Below are positions 1-6,433 of a DNA stretch of 8,287 bases, one piece after another (within the stretch, counting starts at the first letter, position 1; every line of letters begins with the position of its first letter). Both the position numbers and the translations under genes were made by a program. Source of the stretch: Reyranella sp. GTDB taxonomy: Bacteria > Pseudomonadota > Alphaproteobacteria > Reyranellales > Reyranellaceae. The stretch covers positions 1 through 8,287 of the forward strand of contig JAUXST010000691.1 of the NCBI GenBank assembly GCA_030679805.1. The letters are read 5' to 3'. The notes under the pieces were generated by a model. The model saw only the letters and a list, made by a program, of their open reading frames with translations. It ran no database searches and had not been told where the DNA came from.

Positions 1-495
1 GATCATTCCAAAGGCGATCTGTGTGCCTTTGAAATACTCACTCGCCATCCTCGGAAATTCTGACCATTCCTTGAATTTGATGACGCCTTTCAGGGTCTTG
101 GCGCCCTCGACTTCTACTCCATGCTCATCGAAACATTGAAGCAGCTTCGCCGCGAATTCGATCCATAGTTGGGAATCGGATTTCACATTCCAAGGATTAT
201 ACCAAACGACAAGGTGCCCATCTGATGCCGCACTACGAGCGACCCAGTTGGCTACTGACGTCTTACCTTCTCCCCATTTCCCAAGCAGCCCAACCCTCAC
301 TGACCAATCGATCGGCAGTTCGGTGAGCAAGCTATATGTTCGCGAAGCTAACTGTGATCGATCTAGTCGATCGCTATCGACATCCAATTTGGGCGCATCA
401 AACCCAAGGGAGTCTGCTGGTGGCGGCAAAAGCGGAGCGATTGCACTTTTCGCACGCTCATAGAGCCGGGAAAGGGAAGTCAGAATTCTAGTCAA
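1..495 (-). CDS. KAP-family P-loop NTPase, N-terminal part (runs off left edge)
   Basis: The minus-strand frame is open from the ACAD stop region to base 1, with no stop codon inside the window. It translates to an N-terminal linker ending in SDRLDRSQLASRTYSLLTEL, then VGLLGKWGEGKTSVANWV, then VVWYNPW about 15 residues later. A Walker A of the form GxWGxGKTS, preceded by a 'D-R-L-x-R' segment and followed by a 'VVWxNxW' strand, is the signature of KAP P-loop NTPases (PF07693). Members such as F-plasmid PifA act in phage exclusion; others are membrane-anchored and of unknown role. The Walker B and sensor regions lie off the edge. The frame contains no ATG before the P-loop. The best start is the TTG at 493-495, overlapping the ACAD stop, but the 5' end may instead be truncated at that junction. 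GC is about 50%, well below the neighbours, which suggests horizontal acquisition. The family call is firm; a defence role is inference. Confidence 0.8.
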   Translation of the reverse strand, partial: MTRILTSLSRLYERAKSAIAPLLPPPADSLGFDAPKLDVDSDRLDRSQLASRTYSLLTELPIDWSVRVGLLGKWGEGKTSVANWVARSAASDGHLVVWYNPWNVKSDSQLWIEFAAKLLQCFDEHGVEVEGAKTLKGVIKFKEWSEFPRMASEYFKGTQIAFGMI

Positions 496-1706
496 AGCCC
501 CAGCATCGCCTTCGCCAGCACGTTGCGCTGAACCTCGGACGAGCCGCCGTAGATCGTGGTCTTGCGGGTGTTGAAGTAGCGCGGCGAGACGTCGTCGACG
601 TATTCGCCGCCGACCGGGACCACGTTGCTGTCGTAGTTCCGGAGCTCGGTGAAGGGCGTGCCGTACCAGCCGACCGCTTCGACGGCGAGCTCCGTCACCT
701 TCTGGCCGACTTCCGTGCCGCGCATTTTGACGACCGAGCCCATGTTGCCGGGCGCGTCGCCGGTTTTTAGGCTGGAATAGAACATCATCTCGTTCATCTC
801 GATGGCATCGATCTCCATCTCCAGCGCCGCCACCTTCTCGCGCCACTTCGGATCGGCCGATAGCGGCTCGCCGGCATCGAGTTGCGTATGGGCGAGTTCC
901 TTCAGGTGACGAAACGCCTTGCGCAGGCGCGGGCCGAACGCCTGGCCGCCGCGCTCGAACTCGAGCAGGTACTTGGCGTAGGTCCAGCCCTTGTTCTCCT
1001 CGCCGACGCGGTTCTCGACCGGCACCTTCACGTCGGTGAAAAAGACCTGGTTGACCTCGTGGCGCATTGGCGTGCGCGTGCCGTCGACCAGATAGATCGG
1101 GTCGACCTTGATACCGGGCGACTTCATGTCGATCAGCAGGAACGAGATGCCTTCCTGGCGCTTGCCCTCGTTCGAGGTCCGCACCAGGCAGAAGATCCAG
1201 TCCGCCCAATGGGCGTTCGTCGTCCAGATCTTCTGGCCATTGACGAGGTAGTGATCGCCGTGAAGTTCCGCCTTGGTCCGCAGGCTCGCCAGATCGGAGC
1301 CCGAGCCCGGCTCGGAATAGCCCTGGCACCACAGTTCCTCGGCCGCGGCGATCTTCGGCAGAAAGCGCTTCTTCTGCGCCTCGCTGCCGAACTTCATCAG
1401 GACCGGCGCCACCATTTTTATGCTGAACGAGGAGAGATAGGGCGAGTCGGCGCGCGCCATCTCCATCTCGAAGATGAATTTCTGCGTAGAATTCCAGCCC
1501 GGCCCGCCATATTCCTGCGGCCAGTTGGGGCAGAGCCAGCCCCTGCCCGCGAGCTTCTTCTGCCACTGCACCAGTCGCTCCTTGGAGACGTGGCTGGCTC
1601 GGCTGCGGCGGCTTTCCTCCGCCACTTCGGGCGGCATGTTGGCGGCGATCCAGTCGCGGACCTCGCGCTGGAAGGCGAGTTCGGATTCGTTGAAGGCTAG
1701 GCGCAT
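492..1706 (-). CDS. Acyl-CoA dehydrogenase, PimC-like large-subunit type (copy 1)
   Basis: Flavin-dependent alpha,beta-dehydrogenation of an acyl-CoA thioester in the cytoplasm, passing electrons to electron-transfer flavoprotein (family knowledge). The 404-aa length is normal. An N-terminal helical domain runs to about residue 120. The FAD/substrate motif WCQGYSEPGSGSDLASL is at 126-142, the beta domain contains NGQKIWTT (156-163), and the C-terminal helical domain ends in IYGGSSEVQR (385-394). The usual catalytic Glu of 'YEGT' enzymes is Gly387 here. Glu251, just before Arg252 in 'LEFERGG', sits where long-chain and isovaleryl dehydrogenases carry their base. The ATG at 1704-1706 has a GGGAG seven bases upstream. 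The gene follows the paralogue at 1827-3038 on the same strand, across a palindromic repeat, and is probably co-transcribed. The sequence resembles proteins annotated as pimeloyl-CoA dehydrogenase large subunit, but the substrate cannot be read from it. Confidence 0.93.
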   Translation of the reverse strand: MRLAFNESELAFQREVRDWIAANMPPEVAEESRRSRASHVSKERLVQWQKKLAGRGWLCPNWPQEYGGPGWNSTQKFIFEMEMARADSPYLSSFSIKMVAPVLMKFGSEAQKKRFLPKIAAAEELWCQGYSEPGSGSDLASLRTKAELHGDHYLVNGQKIWTTNAHWADWIFCLVRTSNEGKRQEGISFLLIDMKSPGIKVDPIYLVDGTRTPMRHEVNQVFFTDVKVPVENRVGEENKGWTYAKYLLEFERGGQAFGPRLRKAFRHLKELAHTQLDAGEPLSADPKWREKVAALEMEIDAIEMNEMMFYSSLKTGDAPGNMGSVVKMRGTEVGQKVTELAVEAVGWYGTPFTELRNYDSNVVPVGGEYVDDVSPRYFNTRKTTIYGGSSEVQRNVLAKAMLGL

Positions 1707-1718
1707 CGTTGTTCTCCC

Positions 1719-1828
1719 GACCCCCTCCGCCCCTTCGGGGCACCTCCCCCGCAGACGGGGGAGGAGGTCAATATTCTTGTCTTCCCCCGTCTGCGGAGGA
1801 AGGTGGCGCGGAGCGCCGGAAGGGGGTC
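1719..1828. repeat. Long imperfect palindromic intergenic repeat
   Basis: The arms at 1719-1765 and 1780-1828 are inverted copies of one another with several mismatches, around an AT-richer 14-base centre. Each arm itself contains smaller stems: the left has CCCC-TTC-GGGG and CTCCCCC-gcaga-GGGGGAG, the right has GGCGC-gga-GCGCC. GC-rich units of the CTCCCCCGTCTGCGG type are common interspersed repeats in alphaproteobacterial genomes (general recollection, not checked). The right arm ends inside the TGA stop codon of the upstream dehydrogenase gene (1827-1829), and the left arm overlaps the edge of the Shine-Dalgarno of the next gene. It would fold into a large hairpin in the transcript joining the two dehydrogenases and could modulate downstream expression or mRNA stability. 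Confidence 0.8.
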
Positions 1829-3038
1829 AGAGCCCCAGCATCACCTTCGACATGATCCCGCGCTGCACTTCCGACGAGCCACCGTAGATCGTCATCTTGC
1901 GGCCATTGAAATAGCGCGGCGCCAGCACGTCGACGCCCTCGGGGCCGATCGGTTCGACATTGGCGTTCCAGGCGCGCTGCTCGGGGAACGGGATGCTGTA
2001 GTAGCCCGCAGCCTCGACGGCGGACTCCTGGACCTGCTGCATCACCTCGGTGCCGCGCAGCTTGATCATCGACGACAGCGGACCCGGGTTCTGGCCCGAC
2101 GCCAGCTTCGAATAGAACTCCTGCTCGAACATTTCGAGGCCGGAGATTTCTATGTCCATGCGGGCGAGCTTCTCGCGCCATCCCGCGTCGGCCATGATCG
2201 AGTCCTCGCCTTCCGGCATCGACTGCGCCAGGCGTTTCAGTTTCTCGAAGCCCGAGCGCAGGCGCGGGCTATAGGGATTGCCGCCGCGCTCGAACTCGAG
2301 CAGGTACTTGGCGTAGGTCCAGCCCATGTTCTCTTCGCCGACCCGGTTCTCGACCGGCACCTTCACGTCGGTGAGGAAGACCGAGTTCACCTCCTGCGTG
2401 CCGGCGCGGTTGCCGTCCGAGGTGATGATGGGCTCGACCGAGATGCCGGGCGTCTTCATGTCGATCAGCAGGAACGAGATGCCCTCCTGGCGCTTGCCCT
2501 CGTTCGACGTCCGCACCAGGCAGAAGATCCAGTCGGCGGTCTGGGCGAGCGTGGTCCAGGTCTTCTGGCCGTTCACGATGTAATGGTCGCCGTGGAGTTC
2601 GGCCTTGGTGCGCAGGCTGGCGAGATCGGAGCCGGAGCCCGGCTCGGAGTAGCCCTGGCACCAGATCAGGTCGGAGTTCAGCATCGGCGGCAGGTGGCGC
2701 GCCTTCTGTTCGGCCGAGCCGTATTTCATGATCACGGGCGCACACATCTTGGGGCCGAACGGCGAGGTGCCGGGCGCGCCGGCCTTCGCCATTTCCATCT
2801 CGAAGATGTACTTCTGCGTCGTGGTGAAGCCCGGCCCGCCGAATTCCTTGGGCCAGCCGGTGCACAGCCAGCCCTTCTTCGCCAGGCGCTTCTGCCAGTC
2901 GATCAGGCGTTCCTTGGGCATGTAGGCGTTCCGGCCGACCTTCGACTCGCCCATGATCTCGGGCGTCAGGTTCTCCTTCAGCCAGCTCCGCACTTCCTGC
3001 TGGAAGGCCAGTTCTTCCTTGCCGAATGTCAGGTCCAT
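1827..3038 (-). CDS. Acyl-CoA dehydrogenase, PimC-like large-subunit type (copy 2)
   Basis: A 403-aa paralogue of the dehydrogenase at 492-1706, with the same predicted FAD-dependent chemistry. The core motifs are WCQGYSEPGSGSDLASL (126-142), NGQKTWTT (157-163) and IYGGSSEVQR (384-393). The YEGT glutamate is again replaced by Gly (386), and Glu250-Arg251 in 'LEFERGG' is the likely catalytic base. The frame is open upstream to 3245, but the ATG at 3036-3038 is the start: it has a strong AAGGAG seven bases upstream, and it aligns with the paralogue's N-terminus (MDLTFGKEELAFQQEVRSWL against MRLAFNESELAFQREVRDWI). It is transcribed before copy 1. Both copies keep the active-site Glu, so they are more likely two homomeric enzymes than an active/inactive subunit pair, although a heteromer is possible. 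The central third is nearly identical to copy 1 even at DNA level, while the ends have diverged. Confidence 0.93.
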   Translation of the reverse strand: MDLTFGKEELAFQQEVRSWLKENLTPEIMGESKVGRNAYMPKERLIDWQKRLAKKGWLCTGWPKEFGGPGFTTTQKYIFEMEMAKAGAPGTSPFGPKMCAPVIMKYGSAEQKARHLPPMLNSDLIWCQGYSEPGSGSDLASLRTKAELHGDHYIVNGQKTWTTLAQTADWIFCLVRTSNEGKRQEGISFLLIDMKTPGISVEPIITSDGNRAGTQEVNSVFLTDVKVPVENRVGEENMGWTYAKYLLEFERGGNPYSPRLRSGFEKLKRLAQSMPEGEDSIMADAGWREKLARMDIEISGLEMFEQEFYSKLASGQNPGPLSSMIKLRGTEVMQQVQESAVEAAGYYSIPFPEQRAWNANVEPIGPEGVDVLAPRYFNGRKMTIYGGSSEVQRGIMSKVMLGL

Positions 3039-3108
3039 TGGGGGACTCCTTTGTGGCCCGTATTCTATTCGCGCTTCCAGCCCCGAGGGAAGTCCAAGGG
3101 GAAGCCCG

Positions 3109-3558
3109 TCAGTAGGTCGTTCCCGTGGGACCGAAGCCGGTGATCTGCAGCACGACATCGCTCTCGCGCGTCTCGGCAAAATGCGGATCGCTGGGCGGTT
3201 CGGTGTAGAAGCTGCCGGGCGGCAGGGCACGCAGCGCCGCTGCATCGAACGTCGGCCCGTAGCCGAAATACCAGGTGCCCGAGATCACCGTGCCAATGCG
3301 ATCGTCCGGGTGAGTGTGGGCCGCGATGCGCGTTCCAGCGGGAATGCGCAACATGATGGTGTAGAGGCCGGCCTTCGTCGGATCGCCTTTCAGCACGATC
3401 GTCTGGATGGCGGCGATGCCCGACGTGCCGGCCCCTGCCGACCCTGCCGCGGAGAAGTCGAATTCGGCCGGCGCGAGCCGCTGCCGGGACGGCGGCGTCT
3501 GGGCGTCGGCCGATGAGGCGAACGCGGCCAGAACCAGCGCGAATGCCAGGCGTTTCAT
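3109..3558 (-). CDS. Secreted cupin-domain protein
   Basis: A 149-aa protein with an N-terminal signal peptide, MKRLAFALVLAAFASSADA, and a predicted Ala-Asp-Ala cleavage site before Gln20. The mature part is a small single-domain beta barrel. It carries the cupin histidine pair in IPAGTRIAAHTHPDDR (His81, His83), a Gly at 94, and the second motif LPPGSFYTEPPSDPHFA with His126. The Glu that usually follows the HxH pair is absent (Arg87 lies there); Glu120 in the second motif might supply a ligand. The start is set by the ATGA overlap at 3555-3558 with the end of the hydrolase gene, which implies translational coupling; there is no clear Shine-Dalgarno of its own. The same frame stays open upstream to 3999 inside the hydrolase gene, but that part is out-of-frame readthrough. 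The function is unknown: a periplasmic metal-binding enzyme or sensor is plausible. Confidence 0.85.
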   Translation of the reverse strand: MKRLAFALVLAAFASSADAQTPPSRQRLAPAEFDFSAAGSAGAGTSGIAAIQTIVLKGDPTKAGLYTIMLRIPAGTRIAAHTHPDDRIGTVISGTWYFGYGPTFDAAALRALPPGSFYTEPPSDPHFAETRESDVVLQITGFGPTGTTY

Positions 3559-4418
3559 TTGGCGAGGAACGCCACGATCATGGCCACCGTTGCATCGGGG
3601 TTTTCCTCCATGATCCAATGGCCCGAATTGGGCACGATCTCCGTCCGCACGTCTGACGCGACATATTTCATGACGTCGCCCATGGTCGCGCCAAAGGATT
3701 TCTCGCCGCCCACCGCCAACACCGGCATCCCGAGCTTGGTGACGCCGAACTTCGCATTGTCGATCGCGTCCTGCGCAAATGCCTTGAACTGCGCGAAGCC
3801 CGCGCGCATCCCGAGCGGCGCTGCATAGCGCGACGCGTAGAAGTCGCGCGCGGCCTCGCCGAACTTCTTGGGGTCGGCCGAGAATTCGTTCCAGAAGCGG
3901 TCGAGATAGATGCGTTCGCGGCCGGCGACCAGCCGCTCCGCGTCGGGGCCGCCGAACGAGAAATGCCAGAGCAGCGGATTGCGCAGGATCTCGTTCCACG
4001 GACCGATGCCGGGCAGCGGCGCGTCGATCACCGCGAGCTTCGCCGTATCGGCGGGAAACTGGGCGGCGTAGGCGTAGGCCACCATGTTGCCGATGTCGTG
4101 CGCGACGATGGCGGTCCGGCCGATGCCGAGCTTCTCCAGCACCACGCGGATGTCGTCTCGCGCCTGGCTCGCCTTCTCATAGCCGGCGGCCGGCTTGGAC
4201 GAAAGGCCGAGGCCGCGCAGGTCGGGCACGATGACGGTCCGGGTCGGCGCCAGCGCGGCGGCCAGAGGCCCCCACATCTCGCCGGTCTCACCATAACCGT
4301 GTAGCAGCAGGACGGGCGGTCCCTTGCCGCCGACGCGGACATGGATTTCTGCGCCGTTGGTGGCGATCATCTGGCCCTGAAAGGCAGCCGGCAGCGCCGG
4401 AATGTCGGAATGCGTCAT
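3555..4418 (-). CDS. Alpha/beta hydrolase, epoxide hydrolase/dehalogenase-like (Asp nucleophile)
   Basis: A 287-aa alpha/beta-hydrolase fold enzyme with no signal peptide, so cytoplasmic. Visible elements are the oxyanion-hole region VLLLHGYGETGEMW (His40-Gly41), PDLRGLGLSSKP (65-76), the nucleophile elbow VAHDIGNMVAYAYA with Asp108, a helical cap around 140-215, and the catalytic His267 in NSGHWIMEENP. The nucleophile is Asp rather than Ser. In this superfamily that points to epoxide hydrolases and haloacid/haloalkane-type dehalogenases, which work through an alkyl-enzyme ester. The third acidic residue is not obvious; Glu239 or Asp248 are candidates. The ATG at 4416-4418 has an AGGGA upstream. 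The gene lies 76 bp after the receptor gene and overlaps the cupin gene by 4 bp. The true substrate cannot be named from sequence. Confidence 0.88.
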   Translation of the reverse strand: MTHSDIPALPAAFQGQMIATNGAEIHVRVGGKGPPVLLLHGYGETGEMWGPLAAALAPTRTVIVPDLRGLGLSSKPAAGYEKASQARDDIRVVLEKLGIGRTAIVAHDIGNMVAYAYAAQFPADTAKLAVIDAPLPGIGPWNEILRNPLLWHFSFGGPDAERLVAGRERIYLDRFWNEFSADPKKFGEAARDFYASRYAAPLGMRAGFAQFKAFAQDAIDNAKFGVTKLGMPVLAVGGEKSFGATMGDVMKYVASDVRTEIVPNSGHWIMEENPDATVAMIVAFLAK

Positions 4419-4476
4419 TCCGAATCCCTGCCCCGTCCTGCCGCCATTGTCGAGTGACGATCAAAGGTCAAATTGG

Positions 4477-4492
4477 TGGCGCGTCAGCGCCA
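4477..4492 (-). terminator. Small hairpin after the receptor gene (weak terminator or attenuator)
   Basis: A perfect 6-bp GC-rich stem (GGCGC core) closes a 4-base loop and begins just 2 bases past the TGA stop of the Bug/TctC gene. It is followed on the minus strand by CCAATTTGACC, which has only a short T run, so full Rho-independent termination is doubtful. It could partly separate the abundant receptor from the downstream hydrolase and cupin genes, or simply protect the receptor mRNA 3' end. Confidence 0.3.
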
Positions 4493-4494
4493 GG

Positions 4495-5469
4495 TCACTC
4501 CGGCCTGGCGCCGGATGCCTTCACGATCGGATCCCAGAACGCCATTTGCTCGTCGAAGAATTTCTTTGCAGACGCCGGCGTCGATTGCATCGGCTCGATG
4601 GCGAGTTCACCCATCCTCTTGACCACATCGGGGTTTCGCAGCGCCTGGTTGAAGGCGGCATTGAGCTTGTCGACGATCGGACGGGGCGTCGCGGCCGGCG
4701 CCTGGGCCACGTACCAGGTGTTGAGCGAGAACTTGAAGCCCGCCGCCTCCTCGACCGTTGGCACGTTGGGAAGCTGAGGCAGGCGCTTGTCGGCCGCCAC
4801 CGCCAGCACGCACAGCTTGCCACCGTCAATAAAACCCTTGCTGGAGCCCAGCGTGTCCATCTGGAAGGCATGCCGGCCGGCGATGGTGTCGATCATGCCG
4901 GGCGCGGAGCCGCGATAGGGCACGTGCAGCGCTTTTACGCCGGCGCGCTCGAGCAACAGGTAGCCCGCGAGATGGATCATCCCGCCGTTGCCTGAGGACG
5001 CATAGGAATACTTCTCGGGCTCCTTGCGCAAGGCCTCGATCAGGTCGGGCAGCGTCTTGGCGCCATCGGTCGGCACAACGACGATCAACGGCACGCTCGC
5101 CACGTAGGAGACGCCGGTGAAGGCCGTGAGCGGGTCGTAGCCCAGCGCCTTACCGTAGAGCGCCGGCGTCAGGGCATTGGTCGAAGGCGCCATCAGGATC
5201 GTGTAGCCGTCGGGTCTGGAATCGGCGACCGAGGCCGTGCCGATATTGCCGCTGGCGCCGGCCTTGTTCTCGATCACGACCGACTGGCCCAGGATGCCAC
5301 TGAGCTGGGGCTGCAGGATGCGGGCGACCACGTCGGTCGGCCCGCCGGCTCCGGCAGGCACCAGGAGACGGATCGGCCGATCAGGGTAGCTGGTTTGCGC
5401 TATCGCCCGCGACGACACCGCGACGCCCATTGCTGCCGCCAGGGCCTGCCGGCGTCCGATGACTGTCAT
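4495..5469 (-). CDS. Bug/TctC-family periplasmic solute-binding protein
   Basis: A 324-aa tripartite tricarboxylate transporter receptor of the Bug family, normal in length. It binds a small carboxylate or related ligand in the periplasm, either delivering it to a TctAB permease or acting in sensing. The N-terminus is an export signal with a twin Arg (Arg6-Arg7) and an AIA cleavage site before Gln25. The mature start YPDRPIRLLVPAGAGGPTD (28-46) and the ENKAGASGNIGT segment (67-78) are diagnostic, as are DGYTILM (87-93), HVPYRGSAPGMIDTIAGR (182-199) and the PNVPTVEEAAG loop (234-244). The ATG at 5467-5469 has a GGAGG five bases upstream. No TctA or TctB permease gene is in the window, so this may be one of the many orphan Bug receptors. 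The divergent partner is the aldolase-family gene, which suggests a shared substrate. Confidence 0.94.
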   Translation of the reverse strand: MTVIGRRQALAAAMGVAVSSRAIAQTSYPDRPIRLLVPAGAGGPTDVVARILQPQLSGILGQSVVIENKAGASGNIGTASVADSRPDGYTILMAPSTNALTPALYGKALGYDPLTAFTGVSYVASVPLIVVVPTDGAKTLPDLIEALRKEPEKYSYASSGNGGMIHLAGYLLLERAGVKALHVPYRGSAPGMIDTIAGRHAFQMDTLGSSKGFIDGGKLCVLAVAADKRLPQLPNVPTVEEAAGFKFSLNTWYVAQAPAATPRPIVDKLNAAFNQALRNPDVVKRMGELAIEPMQSTPASAKKFFDEQMAFWDPIVKASGARPE

Positions 5470-5490
5470 GCTTTCCTCCCTTTTGGCGCC

Positions 5491-5518
5491 ACTCTAGGGC
5501 TATGCTCCGATCAGGCAA
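5491..5518 (-). promoter_or_regulatory. Candidate sigma70-type promoter for the receptor gene
   Basis: On the minus strand TTGCCT (5513-5518) and TAGAGT (5491-5496) are separated by 16 bases. Each matches the -35 and -10 consensus at four of six positions. Transcription would start about 15 bases before the ATG at 5469. The box lies in the 63-bp divergent gap 5470-5532. On the plus strand the same gap holds TATGCT (5501-5506) as a possible -10 for the aldolase gene, without a convincing -35. No operator palindrome was seen. Confidence 0.3.
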
Positions 5519-5532
5519 ACGGAGGGAACCGC

Positions 5533-6414
5533 ATGGCAAACCGCATCAACCGGGCCATCGAGCTCTTGGAAGCCGACCAGGCGCTCTACTACGACGGCCC
5601 GCATACGGGGCACGTGCTGACCTACGAGCAGGGCCACAAGGACGCCCGGACCTGGGCCGACTACATCAACGTCGGCATGGAGCACGGCGCCTTCGACATG
5701 ACCGGGCTGGAAGAATACATGCGCGGGCTGGTCGCGGCCGGGCCGACCAACTCCGGCCACCGCACGCCGACGGTGATCGTCGAAGCGCCGGTCAACGGTA
5801 TCGACGGGCCGAACGTCGCCTTCAACGCCTGGCAGTTCCGCCAGATCCTGGCCCGCGGCGTCCACGGCATCCTGCTCTGCCAGGCCGAGTCGGCCGAGGC
5901 CGTGCGCGAGTTCGTGCGCGCCTGCCGCTTCCCGCACCACAAGGCAGGCGTCGACAAGATCGGCACCGGCACGCGCGGGCGCGGTTCGGAGCCCACCGCC
6001 GCTCCGGTCTGGGGCATTGATCAACAAGAGTATTTTGCCCGCTGCGAGCCTTGGCCGCTCAGTCCGAAGGGCGAGCTTCTGCTCGGCGTCAAGATCGAGA
6101 GTCCCCCCGGAGTCGCAAACTGCGAGGATATTTTGGCGGTGCCTGGATTGGGTTTTGCCGAGCTAGGACCAGGCGATTTGGGCCTGTCGCTCAGCTACAC
6201 GACGCTGCAGCGCCGCCCCTACCCGCCCGAGATGGAAGCCGCTCGAGCCAAGGTCTTCGCCGCCTGTCGGAAGAACAAGCTCGCCTTCCTGGAAGGTGCC
6301 ACGCCGGACAAGATCGTCGCCAGCCTCGACGAGGGCGTGCGCGTGATCAGCGGCCACAATCCTGAAGTCGCCCGCATCGGCCGCGCCCATCAGAAGAGGA
6401 CGATGCCAGTTTAG
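5533..6414 (+). CDS. HpcH/HpaI aldolase/citrate lyase-family protein, divergent subfamily
   Basis: A 293-aa TIM-barrel protein of the HpcH/HpaI family, whose members are Mg/Mn-dependent class II aldolases or lyases acting on 2-oxo acids or CoA thioesters. Visible family features are MEHGAFD (Glu50-His51, like the 'EH' of HpaI), the GVHGILLCQAES strand (109-120), the metal-ligand Glu189 in GVKIESPPGVAN and Asp215 in GPGDLGLSL. The HpaI active-site Arg, in a 'VVRP' strand, is replaced by the VIVEAP stretch (81-86). There is an extra segment around 143-185 containing GTGTRGRGSEPTAAPVWG and a WPL-type loop. These mark a subfamily distinct from characterised HpaI. The start at 5533 is set by GGAGG at 5521-5525, seven bases upstream; the frame is open further upstream but overlaps the receptor gene. 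It is transcribed divergently from the Bug receptor, so it may process the imported ligand. Its reaction is unknown. Confidence 0.88.
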   Translation: MANRINRAIELLEADQALYYDGPHTGHVLTYEQGHKDARTWADYINVGMEHGAFDMTGLEEYMRGLVAAGPTNSGHRTPTVIVEAPVNGIDGPNVAFNAWQFRQILARGVHGILLCQAESAEAVREFVRACRFPHHKAGVDKIGTGTRGRGSEPTAAPVWGIDQQEYFARCEPWPLSPKGELLLGVKIESPPGVANCEDILAVPGLGFAELGPGDLGLSLSYTTLQRRPYPPEMEAARAKVFAACRKNKLAFLEGATPDKIVASLDEGVRVISGHNPEVARIGRAHQKRTMPV

Positions 6415-6433
6415 GCAATATCTCCTTCATGTT

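Noticed and set aside
882..1700. Plus-strand open frame of 272 codons
   Set aside because: Antisense to the first dehydrogenase, with the same shadow composition; repeated segments simply mirror the paralogous genes.
492..3038. Assigning pimC/pimD to the dehydrogenase pair
   Set aside because: Both copies are of the large-subunit type, with no small-subunit partner or other pimelate genes in view.
1803..3143. Long plus-strand open frame of 446 codons
   Set aside because: It is antisense to the second dehydrogenase. Its protein is Arg/His/Leu/Ala-rich low-complexity sequence typical of GC-rich antisense shadows, with no family match that I recognise.
3039..3245. N-terminal extension of the second dehydrogenase upstream of 3038
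   Set aside because: The extra residues are Arg/Pro-rich, overlap the cupin gene, and lie before a strong AAGGAG-spaced ATG that matches the paralogue's N-terminus.
3555..4418. Naming the hydrolase fluoroacetate dehalogenase or a specific epoxide hydrolase
   Set aside because: Only the Asp nucleophile and fold are supported; the oxyanion and cap residues do not allow a substrate call.
5395..5532. N-terminal extension of the aldolase-family gene
   Set aside because: It overlaps the divergent receptor coding region and is not family-like; the ATG at 5533 has a good Shine-Dalgarno.
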